A stretch of 64,000 nucleotides of DNA, from positions 248,001 to 312,000 of the forward strand of contig CAJJDP010000015.1 in assembly GCA_905182995.1 (NCBI GenBank), in the 5' to 3' direction. This document shows, one piece after another, positions 47,876 to 62,635 of this stretch; the stretch's first letter is position 1, and the number at the start of each line of letters is the position of its first letter. The DNA is from Paramecium octaurelia. Lineage: Eukaryota; Ciliophora; Oligohymenophorea; Peniculida; Parameciidae. The translations under genes and the position numbers were made by a program. The notes beneath the pieces were generated by a model. The model saw only the letters and a list, made by a program, of their open reading frames with translations, was not told the DNA's origin and searched no databases.

Positions 47876-50488
47876 ATGTCTCTCATTGATCAATTATGTC
47901 AAAATATACTAGAATTCAGAGGCACAATGATTGAGGCTCAGGACTTGGTGAAAGCATTTTTGGCAGATATTATGATCAAAATATTTGGAGTAGAATAGAG
48001 ACTACAACAGCAAGTCTTTAGAAATTGCAATAAGAGTTGGAAAGTCGTCGAATAAAACTTACTCAGCTATTTCTAAAGTAAATTGTCTTAGCTAATCTCA
48101 AGATTCTCCCATCCCAATTTAAACTCTTTTTAACGAAAACAAATATAAAAATGAAGGTTTCATAAGCAGTGACGACGAGGAAACCATTAAGCATAGCAAA
48201 AGAGTAGTTGTCAAGAGAACCAAATCAATAATAAGAGAAGCACAATAAAATGATAATTTCAAAGACGAGTAAATTCGAATAAGAGATTAGGTTATCCAAG
48301 ATATAACTATCGGGTATTATAAAGATATTTAGCATCTTAAAGAAATGTTCCTAAGGAAGGAACGCCAATAAGATGATGATATTATAGATGCCACATACTA
48401 TGACATTACTAAGTCATTTCCAGCCGAAGTACAAGTCTACTTGTAATCTAAATTGAAAGAAATGTCACAACAAGCAAGATCACAGCAAACTAAATTGCAA
48501 ACCTAAATTAATTAACAACAGACTGAAATTGAGAAACTCAAAAAAACCATTTCTTAATTAGTTTCATAGGCTGACATTGTTTAACAAATTAAAGCTATTC
48601 TAATAATAGATAGAGATCTGAATCGGTTCTGGAGGGGAATATAAGATGTGATTGGTAATAAATAAATATTTGAAATTTTTGAAAAGAGGCAGGCTGGCTA
48701 TGGAATCGATTACAAACAAATAGACGAATTAATAAACCAATCTTAAGCATCTTATCGAGTGTTTTCAGATTATAAAAATAAGATTGATGGTAACAAAGGT
48801 TATTATTTAAAATAGAATAATACCTGTTATTTACAGCTTAAGTAGATAAGGAATTGTAATTGCTACGAAGTCAAGTTAAAATATTAACTGATAAATAGAA
48901 TGGATAAGAAGCAGAAAAACAAAAGGATTTTGTTTAAATTAGACAAACTCTGAAGTCTGGTATAGAATATATTTATGAAATGAAAGAAGAAGCTAGTATT
49001 TAACTTATTTAATATCCATAGTAAAAGCCAATTTTGTCTAAAAATTAGAGCAATATGCTGAATCCATTTTGCAAAAAGATACGCTATCCTAAGTTAAAAG
49101 ATGCATTAAGGGTCACGCTCTTTATAAATGGATGTATTTAGCCAGATGTGAGAAAATGTAAAAACATAAAGTTCTCAGAAAATCTTAATCTGGATCTATT
49201 AATATTTTTGATGTTTCTTGTAATCCAAGAGGATTGCTAGATAAAAGAACTGATGATATCAAAAAGTAAATATAATTATTGGAGTGTAATCTCTCTGAGG
49301 AATAATTACAATCTCAACAATTGAATGTTGAATTAAATTAGATGAAGGCCAAACATTAATCTATCTTAATGAATTATGAGATGTAACTTCATAAGTATCT
49401 GTATCTGGAATAGCGCACACTTTATTTAGAAAATCAAAATAAATATTTTGAAAGAATATTCTCCCTTTTAATGAGAAGAATGGGATATCCTTAATTTGAA
49501 GTCAATGAAAGAAATATCCATATTATATTAGAAAAGGCTGATTCTCAAATAAAATAGTTTTAGAATAAAATTAATCAGATTCAAAACAAAGACATTGAGG
49601 ATATCCATGAATTGACTTCCTAACTTATAAAAAAAACAATCATCAGAAATAAATTTAATTAATATAATAAATCTACATCATATTGTCAGACTGATATATT
49701 TGATGTTTCTATGAAAATTGAAGATTGTATAAAAATGATTGAATAAAATCAATTTAAATTACTCTAAATGCAAGAGTAATTAAGGTTATAGGCGGAATAA
49801 GAATACTAAAAAGAATAAGAATAGTTACAATAGAATAATGATGACATACCGAATATCCTATTATCCGATAATGAAGAAGAACCAAAAGAGCAGAAACTTG
49901 CGAACAAGATTAGTCAGGAAAGATCAACTGAAATGGATCCTAATTACATGAACTAATCTGATTTTGACACCAAAATGTTAAATCCTCCTAAAACTGCAGA
50001 CAATAAATAAAGAGGTTAATAACAATTTACATTTATATCCAAAAAGAAAACCATTAGTCTATCAACGAAGAATAAAGAAATTTAAACAGAGATTTAAGTT
50101 GATTGCAGAGCCAATTTAGTTAATAAAATATTCATTAATGAGTAAATATATGCAATTTATCTTTAGTTTAGATGAATTTAAAAAGAATGTTAAAGAAAAG
50201 CCCATGTTTAAAGAAATGAAAAAGGCACCGTAATAATCAAGACCTGAGTTACAGAATACATTTGCAACTTTAATATCTTAACATAATGTCAATAAGAATA
50301 GAAAATAGAATAATATATTTTTAAACTCAATTAATCATAAACCAATACAAATAAATTGCTAACACAAATTAAAAACCGAACCATCAGGTCTTGAAATTGA
50401 CTAGAATGTAACCTTTACTAATGATAGAATCAAAGTTGTTTATACACCCAGCAAAAAGAAAGTAAGAAGTGTTAGTAAAAATGTTTGA
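47876..50488 (+). CDS. Large coiled-coil protein
   Basis: About 840 residues. Begins MSLIDQLCQNILEFRGTMIE. An acidic patch (GFISSDDEETIKHSKRVVV) is followed by coiled coil (about residues 170-260, QINQQQTEIEKLKKTISQLV), a conserved-looking globular stretch (YGIDYKQIDELINQSQASYR), and a PFCKKIRYPKLKDALRVT segment. A second coiled coil comes next (LMRRMGYPQFEVNERNIHII), then an acidic linker, and a basic C-terminus (VVYTPSKKKVRSVSKNV). Introns are inferred near 48083 (25 bp) and in 48780-48830, around 49280 and 50150; the last three are not resolved precisely. No family recognised; a centriolar or cytoskeletal role would fit the composition. Confidence 0.65.
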
Positions 50489-50507
50489 TTAAATATTACT
50501 TTATTTA

Positions 50508-51812
50508 ATGTATAGAATTATTTTAGCATTAAAGTGTTTACTCTGGTTTCTAGGAAAATGGGAAGTAGATTTGACTTGGCTGCCTTACTTCTCAAATCCA
50601 TATACATAATATAATAACATTAGGGAAGCAAAATATCTTTTGGCGAATAACTACAATCCATATAATACAGATGGCATATTTTAGAAGCCCTTAGTTGTTT
50701 ATGGATTAATTTTGATTGATAACGATCACATATTTCTGATAGTCGATATTTTGATAAGCTTTTTGATTGTGCAATTATTTGGGGCAAAGTAAGGATATAG
50801 GAAATCTATTTTGCTATTTTACCATTTGAATCCAATTACTGTAATAATAATTGATATTGTAGTTTGCAAACATTATATTAAAGAATACAAACGCATTCGA
50901 TCACTTATTATTGTTGTCGACTATATATGCAGCACTAAAAATTAGATTTCTTTCCCCAATATTATTTGGATTTTTACTATATTTAAATCCATAATATTTT
51001 ATTGTATTAGCAGCAATTTCTGTAATCTTCAGAAGAGAAACCTCTACCACCCTAAAATTTGCACTTAAATTGATAGCATTTCTATTAGTAAGTGTTGTGA
51101 CTGTTGGTTGTTTATTATATGTTTCATACCGAATAACTGGAGATTGGTAATTTATTGAAAAAACCTATATTGATTATTACTTCCCTAAAGATCATAGACC
51201 AACAATAGGATTTTTGTGGGCATTATTTTCAGGGGTATATTTATTCTCATATTTTTTAGTTATTCTCAAAGTATAAGTCTTTATATCATGCATTTTTTAT
51301 GTTGTTACCTTCGTGCTATATTCTACCTTTGTATAATTTATTTGTGAAATATGCTAAGAGAGAGAAAGAGTATCTTGGATTTATGATTGGAGTTTCTTTG
51401 TTTGTAATTATTGATATTAGCATTTTAGTGCAGTTTCTTGTACTTTCAGTATATTGCCATATCAGATTTGGTCATAATCTTTATACTTCTATTCTAAAGA
51501 TATGATTGGCTATTCAATTCATTACCAACGATAGTTATTGTTCATGCAGGATGCTTAATATTATTCTTAGGAGGTGGCTTATAACTAACATGGACTCATT
51601 CCTTTACAGGAAATCCAAATTTCACATTCTTTTAAGTTTTTGTGTCATATGTTTTTTATGTAATCTTAGTTTCTGAAGGAGTGAGAGAAATGTTGAAGTT
51701 TAGAACAATATAAAAGAAAGAAGAGAGAGAGAAAGTTAAATAAAATGGAGAGCATTAACCTTCAAAGGAAGAGGATGATTAAATTGGTAAAAAAAAAGTG
51801 AAAGGAGATTGA
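50508..51812 (+). CDS. PIGU: GPI transamidase subunit PIG-U
   Basis: Multi-pass ER membrane protein of the complex that attaches GPI anchors to proteins. The signature N-terminal luminal loop YFSNPYTQYNNIREAKYLLA, NNYNPYNTDGILQKPLVVYG aligns with PIG-U/Cdc91 (EGLYLYRNGIDPYSGDLFHE type). About eight hydrophobic helices follow (FLIVDILISFLIVQLF, YVFYVILVSEGV), with LTWTHSFTGNPNFTFFQVFV near the end matching the conserved C-terminal GSANSNFFYA region. A cytosolic Lys/Glu tail closes it. Introns: 22 bp near 50841, 25 bp near 51237, 26 bp near 51446 and one more near 51410. About 400 residues, the normal size. Relevant in Paramecium, whose surface antigens are GPI-anchored. Confidence 0.88.
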
Positions 51813-51830
51813 ACTAAAAGGCAAGGTTGA

Positions 51831-52667
51831 TCATTATTGTTTTATTAATTTATAACATTCAAGACTGCAAGCTTTCTATTACATTTTTGGAATACGATAT
51901 CTAGCTAGATTAGAGCAAATTGAGCAATATTTATCATCTTCAACTATCATTTTCGATGGATTCGATAAAGGTGAGTTCATATTTTTTGGCATTATTATAA
52001 ATGTGCCTTCGCTATTTGATTTATATTTGATTATAATATCATCTGGAGGTAGAGATCTATATTTATGAGTATCCTCTGTTTTTTTGTCTTCTTATTATTG
52101 TCTTTGCTTTTGTTTTCTACCTATCTCATTCAAGATTTTATCAACAGTCATTTACTTTTGCTCTTCTTATTGCTTCTGTAATTTCTCTTTTCTTTGTAGT
52201 TCTTTCTGACTTTTGTAAATCATCTCTTCCTCTGTGAAAGCCAACTCTTTTTTTGATTTATTTTTCTTGGAAGGCAATTATAAGAACTCGCTTCCTTCCA
52301 AACTCGCCAAACTATACATATGCATTTGTCTTTTAGTAAATTTCTTGTCTTTTGAAGAGACAGACAAATTAACATCATTTTCAAGATCCATTTCTTCTTC
52401 AAACTCATCATCAGGTGCATCATCATCTCCATTAGAGATTTCATCTTCTATTGACTCCTCCATTACAGGCGACTTCTATTTAGGAGGTCTACCACGGCCT
52501 CTTTTTTCCATAACAAGAGATGCCTTCAACTTAATCTTGTTGCTTTCGAATAGATTATGATATCGATCTATCATCTCATCTGAAGGTCTTTCAGCTTCTA
52601 ACTCATTTAAAATATCATTGTTAAAAACTATTTGCACCTTAAATTCTTTTGGCAGACAAATTTTCAT
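51831..52667 (-). CDS. INO80B: INO80 chromatin-remodelling complex subunit B (IES2)
   Basis: A single exon of 278 residues. Order of parts: N-terminal helix (ELEAERPSDEMIDRYHNLFE), an AT-hook (KRGRGRPPK), an acidic stretch (DDDAPDDEFEEEMDLEND), the PAPA-1 domain (KKFTKRQMHMYSLA, LAFTEEEMIYKSQKELQRKE, TVDKILNEIGRKQKQ), and a C-terminal HIT zinc finger (CSICSNLARYRIPKMQQKAC, SLECYKL). PAPA-1 plus zf-HIT is diagnostic of INO80B/Ies2, which activates nucleosome sliding by INO80. Start ATG 52667, TGA 51831-51833, 18 bp from the stop of convergent PIG-U. The zinc-finger Cys are intact. Confidence 0.92.
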
Positions 52668-53108
52668 TTTATAATATATTAAATTATTTTAGCAATCATG
52701 AGAGTAATTGTAATAAAATCTCTTGTTGCATATATTATTTGGTACTTTATAGAAAATAATTTCAGATTCAATTACAATAGATTTTGAAATTGCATAATTG
52801 AGTTGAAAAAGAATTCCTGTCATGCAAGATATATGACAATTGTTTTAGATCCAATATACTCAACAAAAAAAAGGTAGAATTATCTACCAATAATATATTT
52901 TATTTTACTAAGTAGAATTAGATATATTAACGTATTTTTGTTTATTATTCCATTTATTACTATGTAATTTATAATATTCTATTTATCAATTATAATACTT
53001 AAATGGATAATAATAATGAATTAAATTATTGAATATCTTAGCTTTGCAAAATTATGTAAAATAATATATCTAATTAATAATTCATATAGACATAGAATAA
53101 TAAAAATA
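52668..53108. other. AT-rich spacer without a gene
   Basis: About 440 bp between the INO80B start and the end of the DRC2 gene, extremely AT-rich. The exact end of DRC2 is uncertain and may reach into this stretch. No other feature is seen. Confidence 0.5.
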
Positions 53109-54601
53109 TCATTAAAATGGTCCAATTCTTTATCCATATAATTACATTTAAGTGCATCTCACCATAAACACAACTTCTATTAGTGTTTGCTACAAATTTC
53201 CAGTCACTTGTTTTACCTAAGTCTATGTTAAAGTTCTTAACAAATAATGGATTAGGATTAGATATCACATCATCGTTACATGATAAGCCATCCAAGTATT
53301 ATTTTAGTAAAGATTACAGATAATTGCTCTCATTTATAAGGCTTCTTTTTGTTTCTGAATTGCTCAGATATCCAACAAAACCTTAAATTGAATGCCATTT
53401 ATATACCTTGTTGTATCTCTTATAGACATCATTTAAATAAGCAAATTCTTCATATTATTCTTTTCTATGACTTCAAAGTCATTCTTAATTTTTCTGGGAT
53501 TTGATGCATATCTATTGTGTCCTCATAAAATGGCAATACTTTCTCACTTTAAGTTTCCAATCGACTATTATATACTAATTCTTTCAATAATCTTTGTTAT
53601 TCTTCCCTAAATTTATTCATTTTCAATTGTAAATCTTAGTAATTTTTGGCTATATTTTCTTTTTCTTTTCTTCAACCCTAATTCCTTGCATTACATTCTT
53701 TAGTATGTTATAAGATTTTATATTTGTTAAATCGATCTTTGCATTTTTGCTGTCTATAGATCGAACCAATCTCTCTATCTTTTTTTTTTTTTGACATATC
53801 TTTATTGGCAACATAATAATTAGAGTTATCTTCAGTTTTCTTTGCAGTATCAGTTTGAAATTTTTAATGCATCTACTCTAAATCATAATAAAATTTAGTT
53901 TGTTTATCTTCTAATTATTATTATTTTATCAAACTCGTTTTTTCTACATCCTTATTTTTTGTCTCTTCTTATTAGTTTAATGTTAATTCTTAGCAACTCT
54001 GCCTTTCTCTTCTCCTCCACTTCAACTGTTTTAATCATTTGTTCCAACTCTTTAACTTGCTATTCATGAGTCTTAGTCATATCATCAAATTCAATTTAAA
54101 ATTCTTCTTAAAGTATTTTGATGTCTCTTTCAAACTCGTCCAATAAAGCCCTATATCTACTCTCCTATAAGAAATGGAAGTTCTCCAAATCAATAAGATG
54201 GTTCCTTTATGCAATTTGATATTGATCTTCTGCTTCATCTAGATTCTTATCAAGCATTTGAATGAAGACTTCTTTTGAATCTAATTCTCTTTTATTGTTT
54301 TGCTAGTATAATTCAGTATCTTATTTCAATTGTTGTGTTTTGACAGCTCTCATAGTCCTTCTACAATAAGCCATTAGTTTCTTCTTATTGAAATTAACAA
54401 TCTTTGCTACTCTCTAATTTTACTTCGTAGTTACTCTTTTTTAAACTATATAAATGTAAATAATATTACCTGGGCCTATTTTTGACTCTCTTCGAATTCC
54501 TGTAAGGGTATAGTTACCTGTCTTATTTTGATATTTTCCTTCTACTCAGTTCCTCCAGACTTGGTTGTTATTCCTTTTAATGTTTTACCCAATAATGCCA
54601 T
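53109..54601 (-). CDS. DRC2: Dynein regulatory complex subunit 2 (CCDC65)
   Basis: Core coiled-coil subunit of the nexin-dynein regulatory complex of motile cilia. Starts MALLGKTLKGITTKSGGTEQ. Diagnostic stretches: KRELDSKEVFIQMLDKNLDE, AEDQYQIAQRNHLIDLENFH, FLQESRYRALLDEFERDIKI, LQEEFQIEFDDMTKTHEQQV, which follow the DRC2 pattern of an indivisible coiled coil. Then comes SEKVLPFYEDTIDM and, near the end, LKQYLDGLS followed by ISNPNPLFVKNF. Introns of 24 bp (near 54445) and 27 bp (near 54390) fit; others in the middle were not mapped. The 3' end, placed at a TGA at 53109, is approximate. Sits 44 bp downstream of the AMPK-like gene on the same strand. Confidence 0.85.
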
Positions 54602-54645
54602 TTTATAAAAATAATAAGAAAAAAATAGTTTAACATAATAGCAAT

Positions 54646-56273
<1,628 letters not shown>

Positions 56274-56328
56274 TTTTTATAGGTTTAATATTATTGAGTT
56301 TCCCCCCCATAATATATATTTAAATTAA

Positions 56329-59300
56329 ATGAATTTTCATTTCCCTGGCACCTACTCAGAATTGCGCGAACACCATTTCTCTGACAGGTACAGAGTAAGA
56401 TCGAAAAATTAAGTGAGCCATATGGATGAAAGACTCATTTTGATGCGCATCAATTAATTCGAAGATGGCTTCAATCAACTCACAACATTGATCGAAGACC
56501 CTCAATATTTTGATTTCCTCTACTATTTGGTCGAGTAATCATATGAACTAACACTAGACATCTAGATGCACATCCAAATCAAAAAGTGTAATTACAATTG
56601 GTTGAGATCCTTTCGTTTCAAATTCAAAAGTTAAGTCCCAATCACCCATAGGCATTTAAAATGACTCTCTTCTTATTACTCAATTTATTGCAATAGAAGC
56701 AAATCCAAGGCCAATAGGTCAGAAGAGCATTGAAGACGATCTAATAATTGTTTAATGCGAATGCCTTCCAAGATCTCGGCAGAGAAGGCAGCAGATACAT
56801 ATTTGATTTAGTTAAGATGGCAATTGAAATCAAGGATGCATAGATACGAGAAGTTTGGATTGACATCTTGGTTCAAGCAATTGCAATGTGGCCATCCTAC
56901 GATATGAACCTCAAAAACAGGATTGTTCATTTGATGTACGAATAGGAAAGTGTTGTGACCAACATCTCTAAATTTCTACTAGGATGCAGCAAGAATGATA
57001 GGTTGAAGCAGTACACTGTCGATCAAATTATTCTACTTGTCAATTACATTACTGAAAAGTCTACCAATCAAACCGAGAGTTTGGCTGTTAAAAATCTAAG
57101 AGAACTTCTATCTTAAACATCAAAGGAAATGCCCAAGGTGTATTATCAATAACTATCGGCTTTCATTGGCCTATATGACAATGAGAATTATCATATTAGG
57201 AATGGATTATCTGAATTGATAACAAATGTCATTGAGTATCTCATCAAGGAATCCAAAGAGCAAGATAGCGATGAATTGTAGTTATCAAATGCCAATAACC
57301 TAATTAAATAACTTGTAGACAGACACATGGATAAAACAGCTTTATGTAGATCAAATGTACTCTAATGTTTGTCCCAACTCCTGAATTCAAACTGTGTGCC
57401 AAAACAACATCTACAAACCATATTTGCAATCTCCTCCTCTAGATTACGAGATATCTCTGGCTATGTGAGAAAGTCCTCTTTGCAATTGCTCAAATCTATA
57501 GTGCGTTATTATAGGTTCTTGTATGTTCAGAGTCAGGGAAGATAAAATTTCTGGTCTTAAGTGGAAGTAGAAGAACAAATAAGTAGGAATAGAGAAGAGT
57601 TACAAAATATACATAAGGATTTCGAAGTAGTGGATAAATAGTTTTAAAATGGAGAAATCACATAAGAAGTTGTGAATGAGACAATAAAGTTTATTAAAAA
57701 GAAAGCTTAGGAGACTATTAAAATCTAAGAATATTTAGAAGAGTATTAAAAGTTTTTGGAAGGCATGAAAACAGTAATTACACAAGTATTATAACTATGC
57801 CAGAGTAAAAATTAAGCAGATGTCATTCATTCTATAAAACTCTTCTCCTATTTGTAAAAGTACAATTATGAGGCTGCTAATTAGGGATTGCGCAGAATGA
57901 TCTTATTAGTGTGGTCATAAGATAAATCTATATCATAGGAAGTAATCAAAAAGTTTTGGAAATTATTTTTAAGAGATACCAAAAAGACTAGACAAATTGT
58001 TCTTTCATTAATTGATCTAATCAGTAAATCAAATTTGAAGGAATTGATTTCCTTGGAAAAGATTATACTGTCTTATGAAACTGAATAGGTGCCTAATTAT
58101 AAATTTCCATCCAAAATTTTCCATGTTCTTTGGGAATACTTTGGCAGTCAAGAAGTTGATTAACGTTCTATGTTAATTTTTGTTAGGGTCCTATTAACTA
58201 GAAATTCTTCATATCTCAATCTAGAAAAGGTAGCCTAAATTTATAATCTATTGCAAAAGTACAACAAGAAAGATCCTGATTGGATCATTATTAAAGAACT
58301 TGCCACCATTTTATCTAAATTGGATAGAAGTCAAAATAAGAATCAAATAAACTTCAATAAGTCTATCGATTTATTGATAATTTTACTCATTAAATACTAG
58401 AATTCATAAGATATGAATTATTTTAGTGCTTGTGATTCGATTATACAATTGGTCCCAAATGCAGACAACCCTGAATTAATTTTTGAAACTCTCTTATAGG
58501 ATTTAGGATTTAAATCAAATAAAATGGACTTGGAAGTGGAAGAACAAAAAAAAATGGAAGAATTACACCTAGCACATGCAATCCATATAGCAGGTTCAGT
58601 GTCATTACAATTACTCATTTTCATTGATGCAACACATAATTCATTAAAGAATTTGAAGAATGAGAGGGAGAAACAAATTGGAAAAGAATAAGAAATAGAT
58701 AAAATTCAAGGAGGAATAGAAGGCGAATTTGAAAAATTGCATGGCATAGTTGATCAAATTCAAGATTTAAAACTAATCCAATAGAATTTACTCTCAGTTT
58801 TTTCTCCAATGGTCAAATAAATACTGGAGGAGTGTCTAAATTAAATGGAGACTGAAGAGACATCAACACGATAATAACCTCCAATAGTGCAAGTGAGTTT
58901 AATCACAATGTGTAAATTTATGTGTTTATCTGAAAACTACTGCAGAGAGAACATACAGATGTTGTTCAATATAATGAAGTAAAAATGTATTAGTATTTAG
59001 ATCTCCTCTTATTGATCAGGTGATGAAGAACAATGTAATTATTAGTATTGGTGATTTATTACATAGATGGCCTAACACAATTCAAAAGTTCCACAAATAA
59101 ATTTACTCTAATTTATCAGATACTAGTGCTGCAGTTCGACGAGTAACATTACTTGTTTTGACCCATTTGATATTAAACGATATGGTGAAGAGTAAAACAT
59201 CCTTGTCTCATATTCCCATTTTATTGAATGATCCTCATCCTTAAATACCTGCTATGGCAAGATACTTTTTGAATGAATTATAAAAAAAGGAATAAAGAGC

Positions 59301-60009
59301 CATAACAAATGCCATTCCGGATATCATTTCAAATGTCCAAGATCAGAATGAGAATGTTCTATCACAAATCTCTTAATATATTGATAAATCATAAATTGAG
59401 TCTATTGTTGATAAATTAATCACTATCTTGGGAACTAGCACAAGTAATGAATGAATTCAATACATAATTAGATTAATACGAGATTAAGAATATATCGATA
59501 CTGTTTAATCACATCAATTTAACTTAGAACTCTCTATAGAAACTTTTGGATGGTTGGGAAGAATACAGAGAAAGATTAAGAGATCAATTCGTGTTCAATT
59601 AATTTATCACTTTAATTAAGAAGGTAGTATTGTTATATCTATAATTTAGTTGAAAAGGACTTTGCCTCAAGATGCCAAGCCTTTGATTGAGGAGTATGAA
59701 ATGAAGGTGGAGCATCATGACAAGGAAACATTTGAAAATAGGAGAAGAGAAAAAACAACCAAGAAAAAGAATGTTAAACAAACATAAAATGACAATAATA
59801 ATGATAAGGAATAAAAAGAAAATAAAGGTGGAAATAAACTACAACTACAATAACAATAGTAATAGAAAAAGAAGCCGAAGAAGAAGAGAGAGGATGATTT
59901 CATGGAATTGGAATCAGATTCAGATGAGATGAGTTCTGAGTCATTGGTAATTAAGAAACAAACAAGTCAACGAAGAAAAAAAAATACAACAAAAAATGAA
60001 GATGAATGA
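56329..60009 (+). CDS. NCAPD2: Condensin complex subunit 1 (Cnd1/NCAPD2)
   Basis: HEAT-repeat subunit of condensin, needed for chromosome condensation. Begins MNFHFPGTYSELREHHFSD. The family-specific C-terminal condensin Cnd1 region is plain: VIISIGDLLHRWPNTIQKFH, SDTSAAVRRVTLLVLTHLIL, NDMVKSKTSLSHIPILLNDP, MARYFLNELQKKEQRAITNA, IPDIISNV. Helical HEAT arrays fill the middle (IHSIKLFSYLQKYNYEAANQ, GLRRMILLVWSQDK). The tail is Lys/Glu-rich, nuclear-localisation-like (KKKPKKKREDDFMELESDSD). Introns include a 28-bp one near 59440 and a 26-bp one near 59627; more in the first 1.3 kb were not all mapped. About 1,180 residues, somewhat shorter than animal NCAPD2 (about 1,400). Confidence 0.9.
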
Positions 60010-60063
60010 TTTTTTACACACATTTTATAATAGTTTATCAAACCCATTAATATTAATTAAAAC

Positions 60064-61804
60064 AATGGAATAAGCTTCTAATTATTTTTTCAATTGCCCT
60101 TAAAAATAACATAAGGCCTTTTGGGATAGAAATTTTCATATATTGTTAAATCAGCATGAAAATTTCTAATTTTCAAATGATAACTGCACTACTTTCTATA
60201 AAAAGGGGAAGATATTTAAAAAATGGATACCAAGACTATATTCTGTGTAAGGAAATTATTTATTGTATGGAGACACTGTAAAAATATGATTTTATTCAGA
60301 AAATGAAAGGGTTCAGGAAATTAGATTGCGTATACTTGCATTACAGCTTACTAGACAACAACTATAGATATCAATTGCAACTGATATATTGCGGATTTAT
60401 TCTAGACCTCTATACTGATCAAAAGAAAGATTACGACGATTTCAAAGAGATACTCTAACAGCATTGCATTTTAACAGATTTTCATACGTAATTTAGTTTA
60501 ATGAAACAAATTGGATTTGGTTCGAGTGCCTAAGTAATTTAAAATAAGTCAATAGTCTTTAGGTTTACATAGCCAAAAGCAATTACAATAAGTAGTACTA
60601 TGCTATCAAGAGAGTCTAGAAAAACTATTCAATTTAATAGAAGAAGTTGGAACAAGAGCAGTCTCTAAAGAATGAAATCCAGATAATGAAAGAACTTAAT
60701 CATCCGAACATTATATCTTTTCATCAGGTGTTTGAGACTAATAGTAATTAATTAAATAATAAACAAATTAGAACATATCAATCTTGTTTTGGAATTAATT
60801 TAAGGAGGGGAATTACTCAAACAGGGATAATATAAAAGTATTCGAGATGCTAGGATGGTTGCCCGTTAATTGGCTTTATGTGTTGATTATATGCACTAAA
60901 AAGGGATTATGCATCGAGATTTGAAGCCTCAGAATATTTTATGTAAATCTAACACATCCGAAGTTTTGATAGCTGATTTTGGTTTGGCAACCTACATAAA
61001 GGACTAAAAATAATTATATTACAGATGTGGAACAACTGGATATGTTGCTCCTGAGATCTTGATGTATAAGGAGGGATCGAAGATGTACAATGAAAAATGT
61101 GATATCTTCAGTCTTGGTGTCATTTATTATTAACTGTATTAATTTTATCAACCTTAAATTTAAGAATTTATAATACTCATCCGTTTAAAGATACTTAGAA
61201 AGCAGGGATACTAAAGAAGAATATGGCAGTCGAATACAAGTTCGAAGATTCAATCAAAGTTCCTTAGAGTTGCAAGGATTTAATAGCTTAGATGTTAAGA
61301 TTAAATCCAAAGCAAAGACCCACAGCATCTCAAATATTGAGACATGATTTCTTCAATGAATCTTTGAATGAACTTTCTTATCCGAGTCTAATCAGTTCAA
61401 TTTAGGAGTATTTAATTATTGATAAATTGATCAGTTTAAGTGAACAAAAGAAATCTGGATAGTCTTTTAATTCATAGATCTGTGAATTGAAGTTATCAAC
61501 ATTTCAGAAAAATGGTCAAACTGTTTTTGAGAAAATCCCTTTATTGGGATACTATGAAATGTCCAACAATCACGAGTTAAAAGAGAGATCTCCAATTTGG
61601 AATAAGAGGATCGAATTATAGAGACCAGCCAGTTAGCCAAGATCTAAGGCCCAATCTCTTAACACGTAGAAGAATCCAGAGATCAGGGGCAACAAGGTCT
61701 CTATATTTCGACAACAATCTAAGAATTCAGAAAATGATCTAGATTAATCTCATCAATATCCATATACAAGCTTAATCAACAGATGTAAAATAAAGAATAA
61801 ATGA
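60064..61804 (+). CDS. CaM-kinase-like Ser/Thr kinase with PH domain
   Basis: The N-terminal 135 residues form a PH domain: [67 protein letters not shown]. The kinase domain follows: [105 protein letters not shown]. All catalytic residues are present. Introns are inferred near 60274 (22 bp), 60533 (29 bp), 60741 (28 bp) and 61137 (29 bp). About 540 residues, with a basic low-complexity tail ending RCKIKNK. Same architecture as the gene at 21461. The phosphoinositide-binding PH domain probably recruits it to membranes. Confidence 0.9.
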
Positions 61805-61831
61805 ATTTTAATACTATTTTAATAATATTAT

Positions 61832-62579
61832 TCATGGCAAATCACATAATTCTTCTTGTTTGTAAAGATCCCAAAGCCTATTTTTGATCTTAGTGAAGTT
61901 ATGGCAACATAATTGCAAAGTCGAATAAATGTCTTCATTATTTTAAAATATAATCTTATACAACGACTCTCGACTAAACATTTGAATAGTTACATACCTT
62001 CCAACAACCAGCATGCCTGTTCTAGCTGCAAATCTAACAGCAAATGGATGATGAGGAGCCAAAGCAATATTGTAGGCCTCAGCACAAATAGAACCCAAAC
62101 TGTCATTAGGTTTGTTGAGGAGCTTTTCCAATAGAACTGCCACATAATCCAAAAACCACATCAATCTCAATACAGTTCGAGCAGTTGATTCATAGTCTGT
62201 ATATGCATCCAATTCAGTGCCTTTAAGATGATCACAATTTTCTCCATTGTATTTAGCTACATCTAGAAATAGGTTGGTTGTTTAATACCCATATTCTTTT
62301 CCAGCAAGATATATTAAATGAGGGATACGTGCACATGTTTAAAGTTCCTCTCATTCCTTTCAATTATATTACATTTGGAAATGATGTCCTGAAATGCTGT
62401 TTTTAGTATTCCTCCCATTTGCATGAAAATCTGTATAATACATATATAATAACTTTTGTTGTTTCTCGACACAGCTCAAGAAAGTTGAAGTGATATTAAA
62501 AGTATTATAAATCATAGATTATGGCATCTTATAGCCATAGAAATTTTTACAGATTGAACTAATCTTCTAATTAATTCAT
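61832..62579 (-). CDS. Glycolipid transfer protein (GLTP/ACD11)-like
   Basis: All-helical GLTP fold that shuttles sphingolipids between membranes. Order: FNLQKFLWLQDAIIYDLQY, the first conserved helix with FMQMGGILKTAFQDIISK, a YNGENCDHLKGTE linker, then RTVLRLMWFLDYVAVLLEKL (the Arg and Trp of the headgroup-binding site) and AYNIALAPHHPFAVRFAART with the conserved His of the family. Ends QEELCDLP at TGA 61832-61834. Introns of 23, 23 and 24 bp give 678 coding bases, 225 residues, the normal family size of about 200-215. The second intron (GAG end) is the least canonical. It is closer to ACD11/CPTP than to animal GLTP by eye. Confidence 0.85.
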
Positions 62580-62635
62580 ATTATTTCGATTTCATCTTTT
62601 ATTGTGACGATATCAAAAGAATTTTAAATTAATAT

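Noticed and set aside
58418-58809. Minus-strand membrane-like frames
   Set aside because: They are antisense to the continuous condensin subunit 1 frame.
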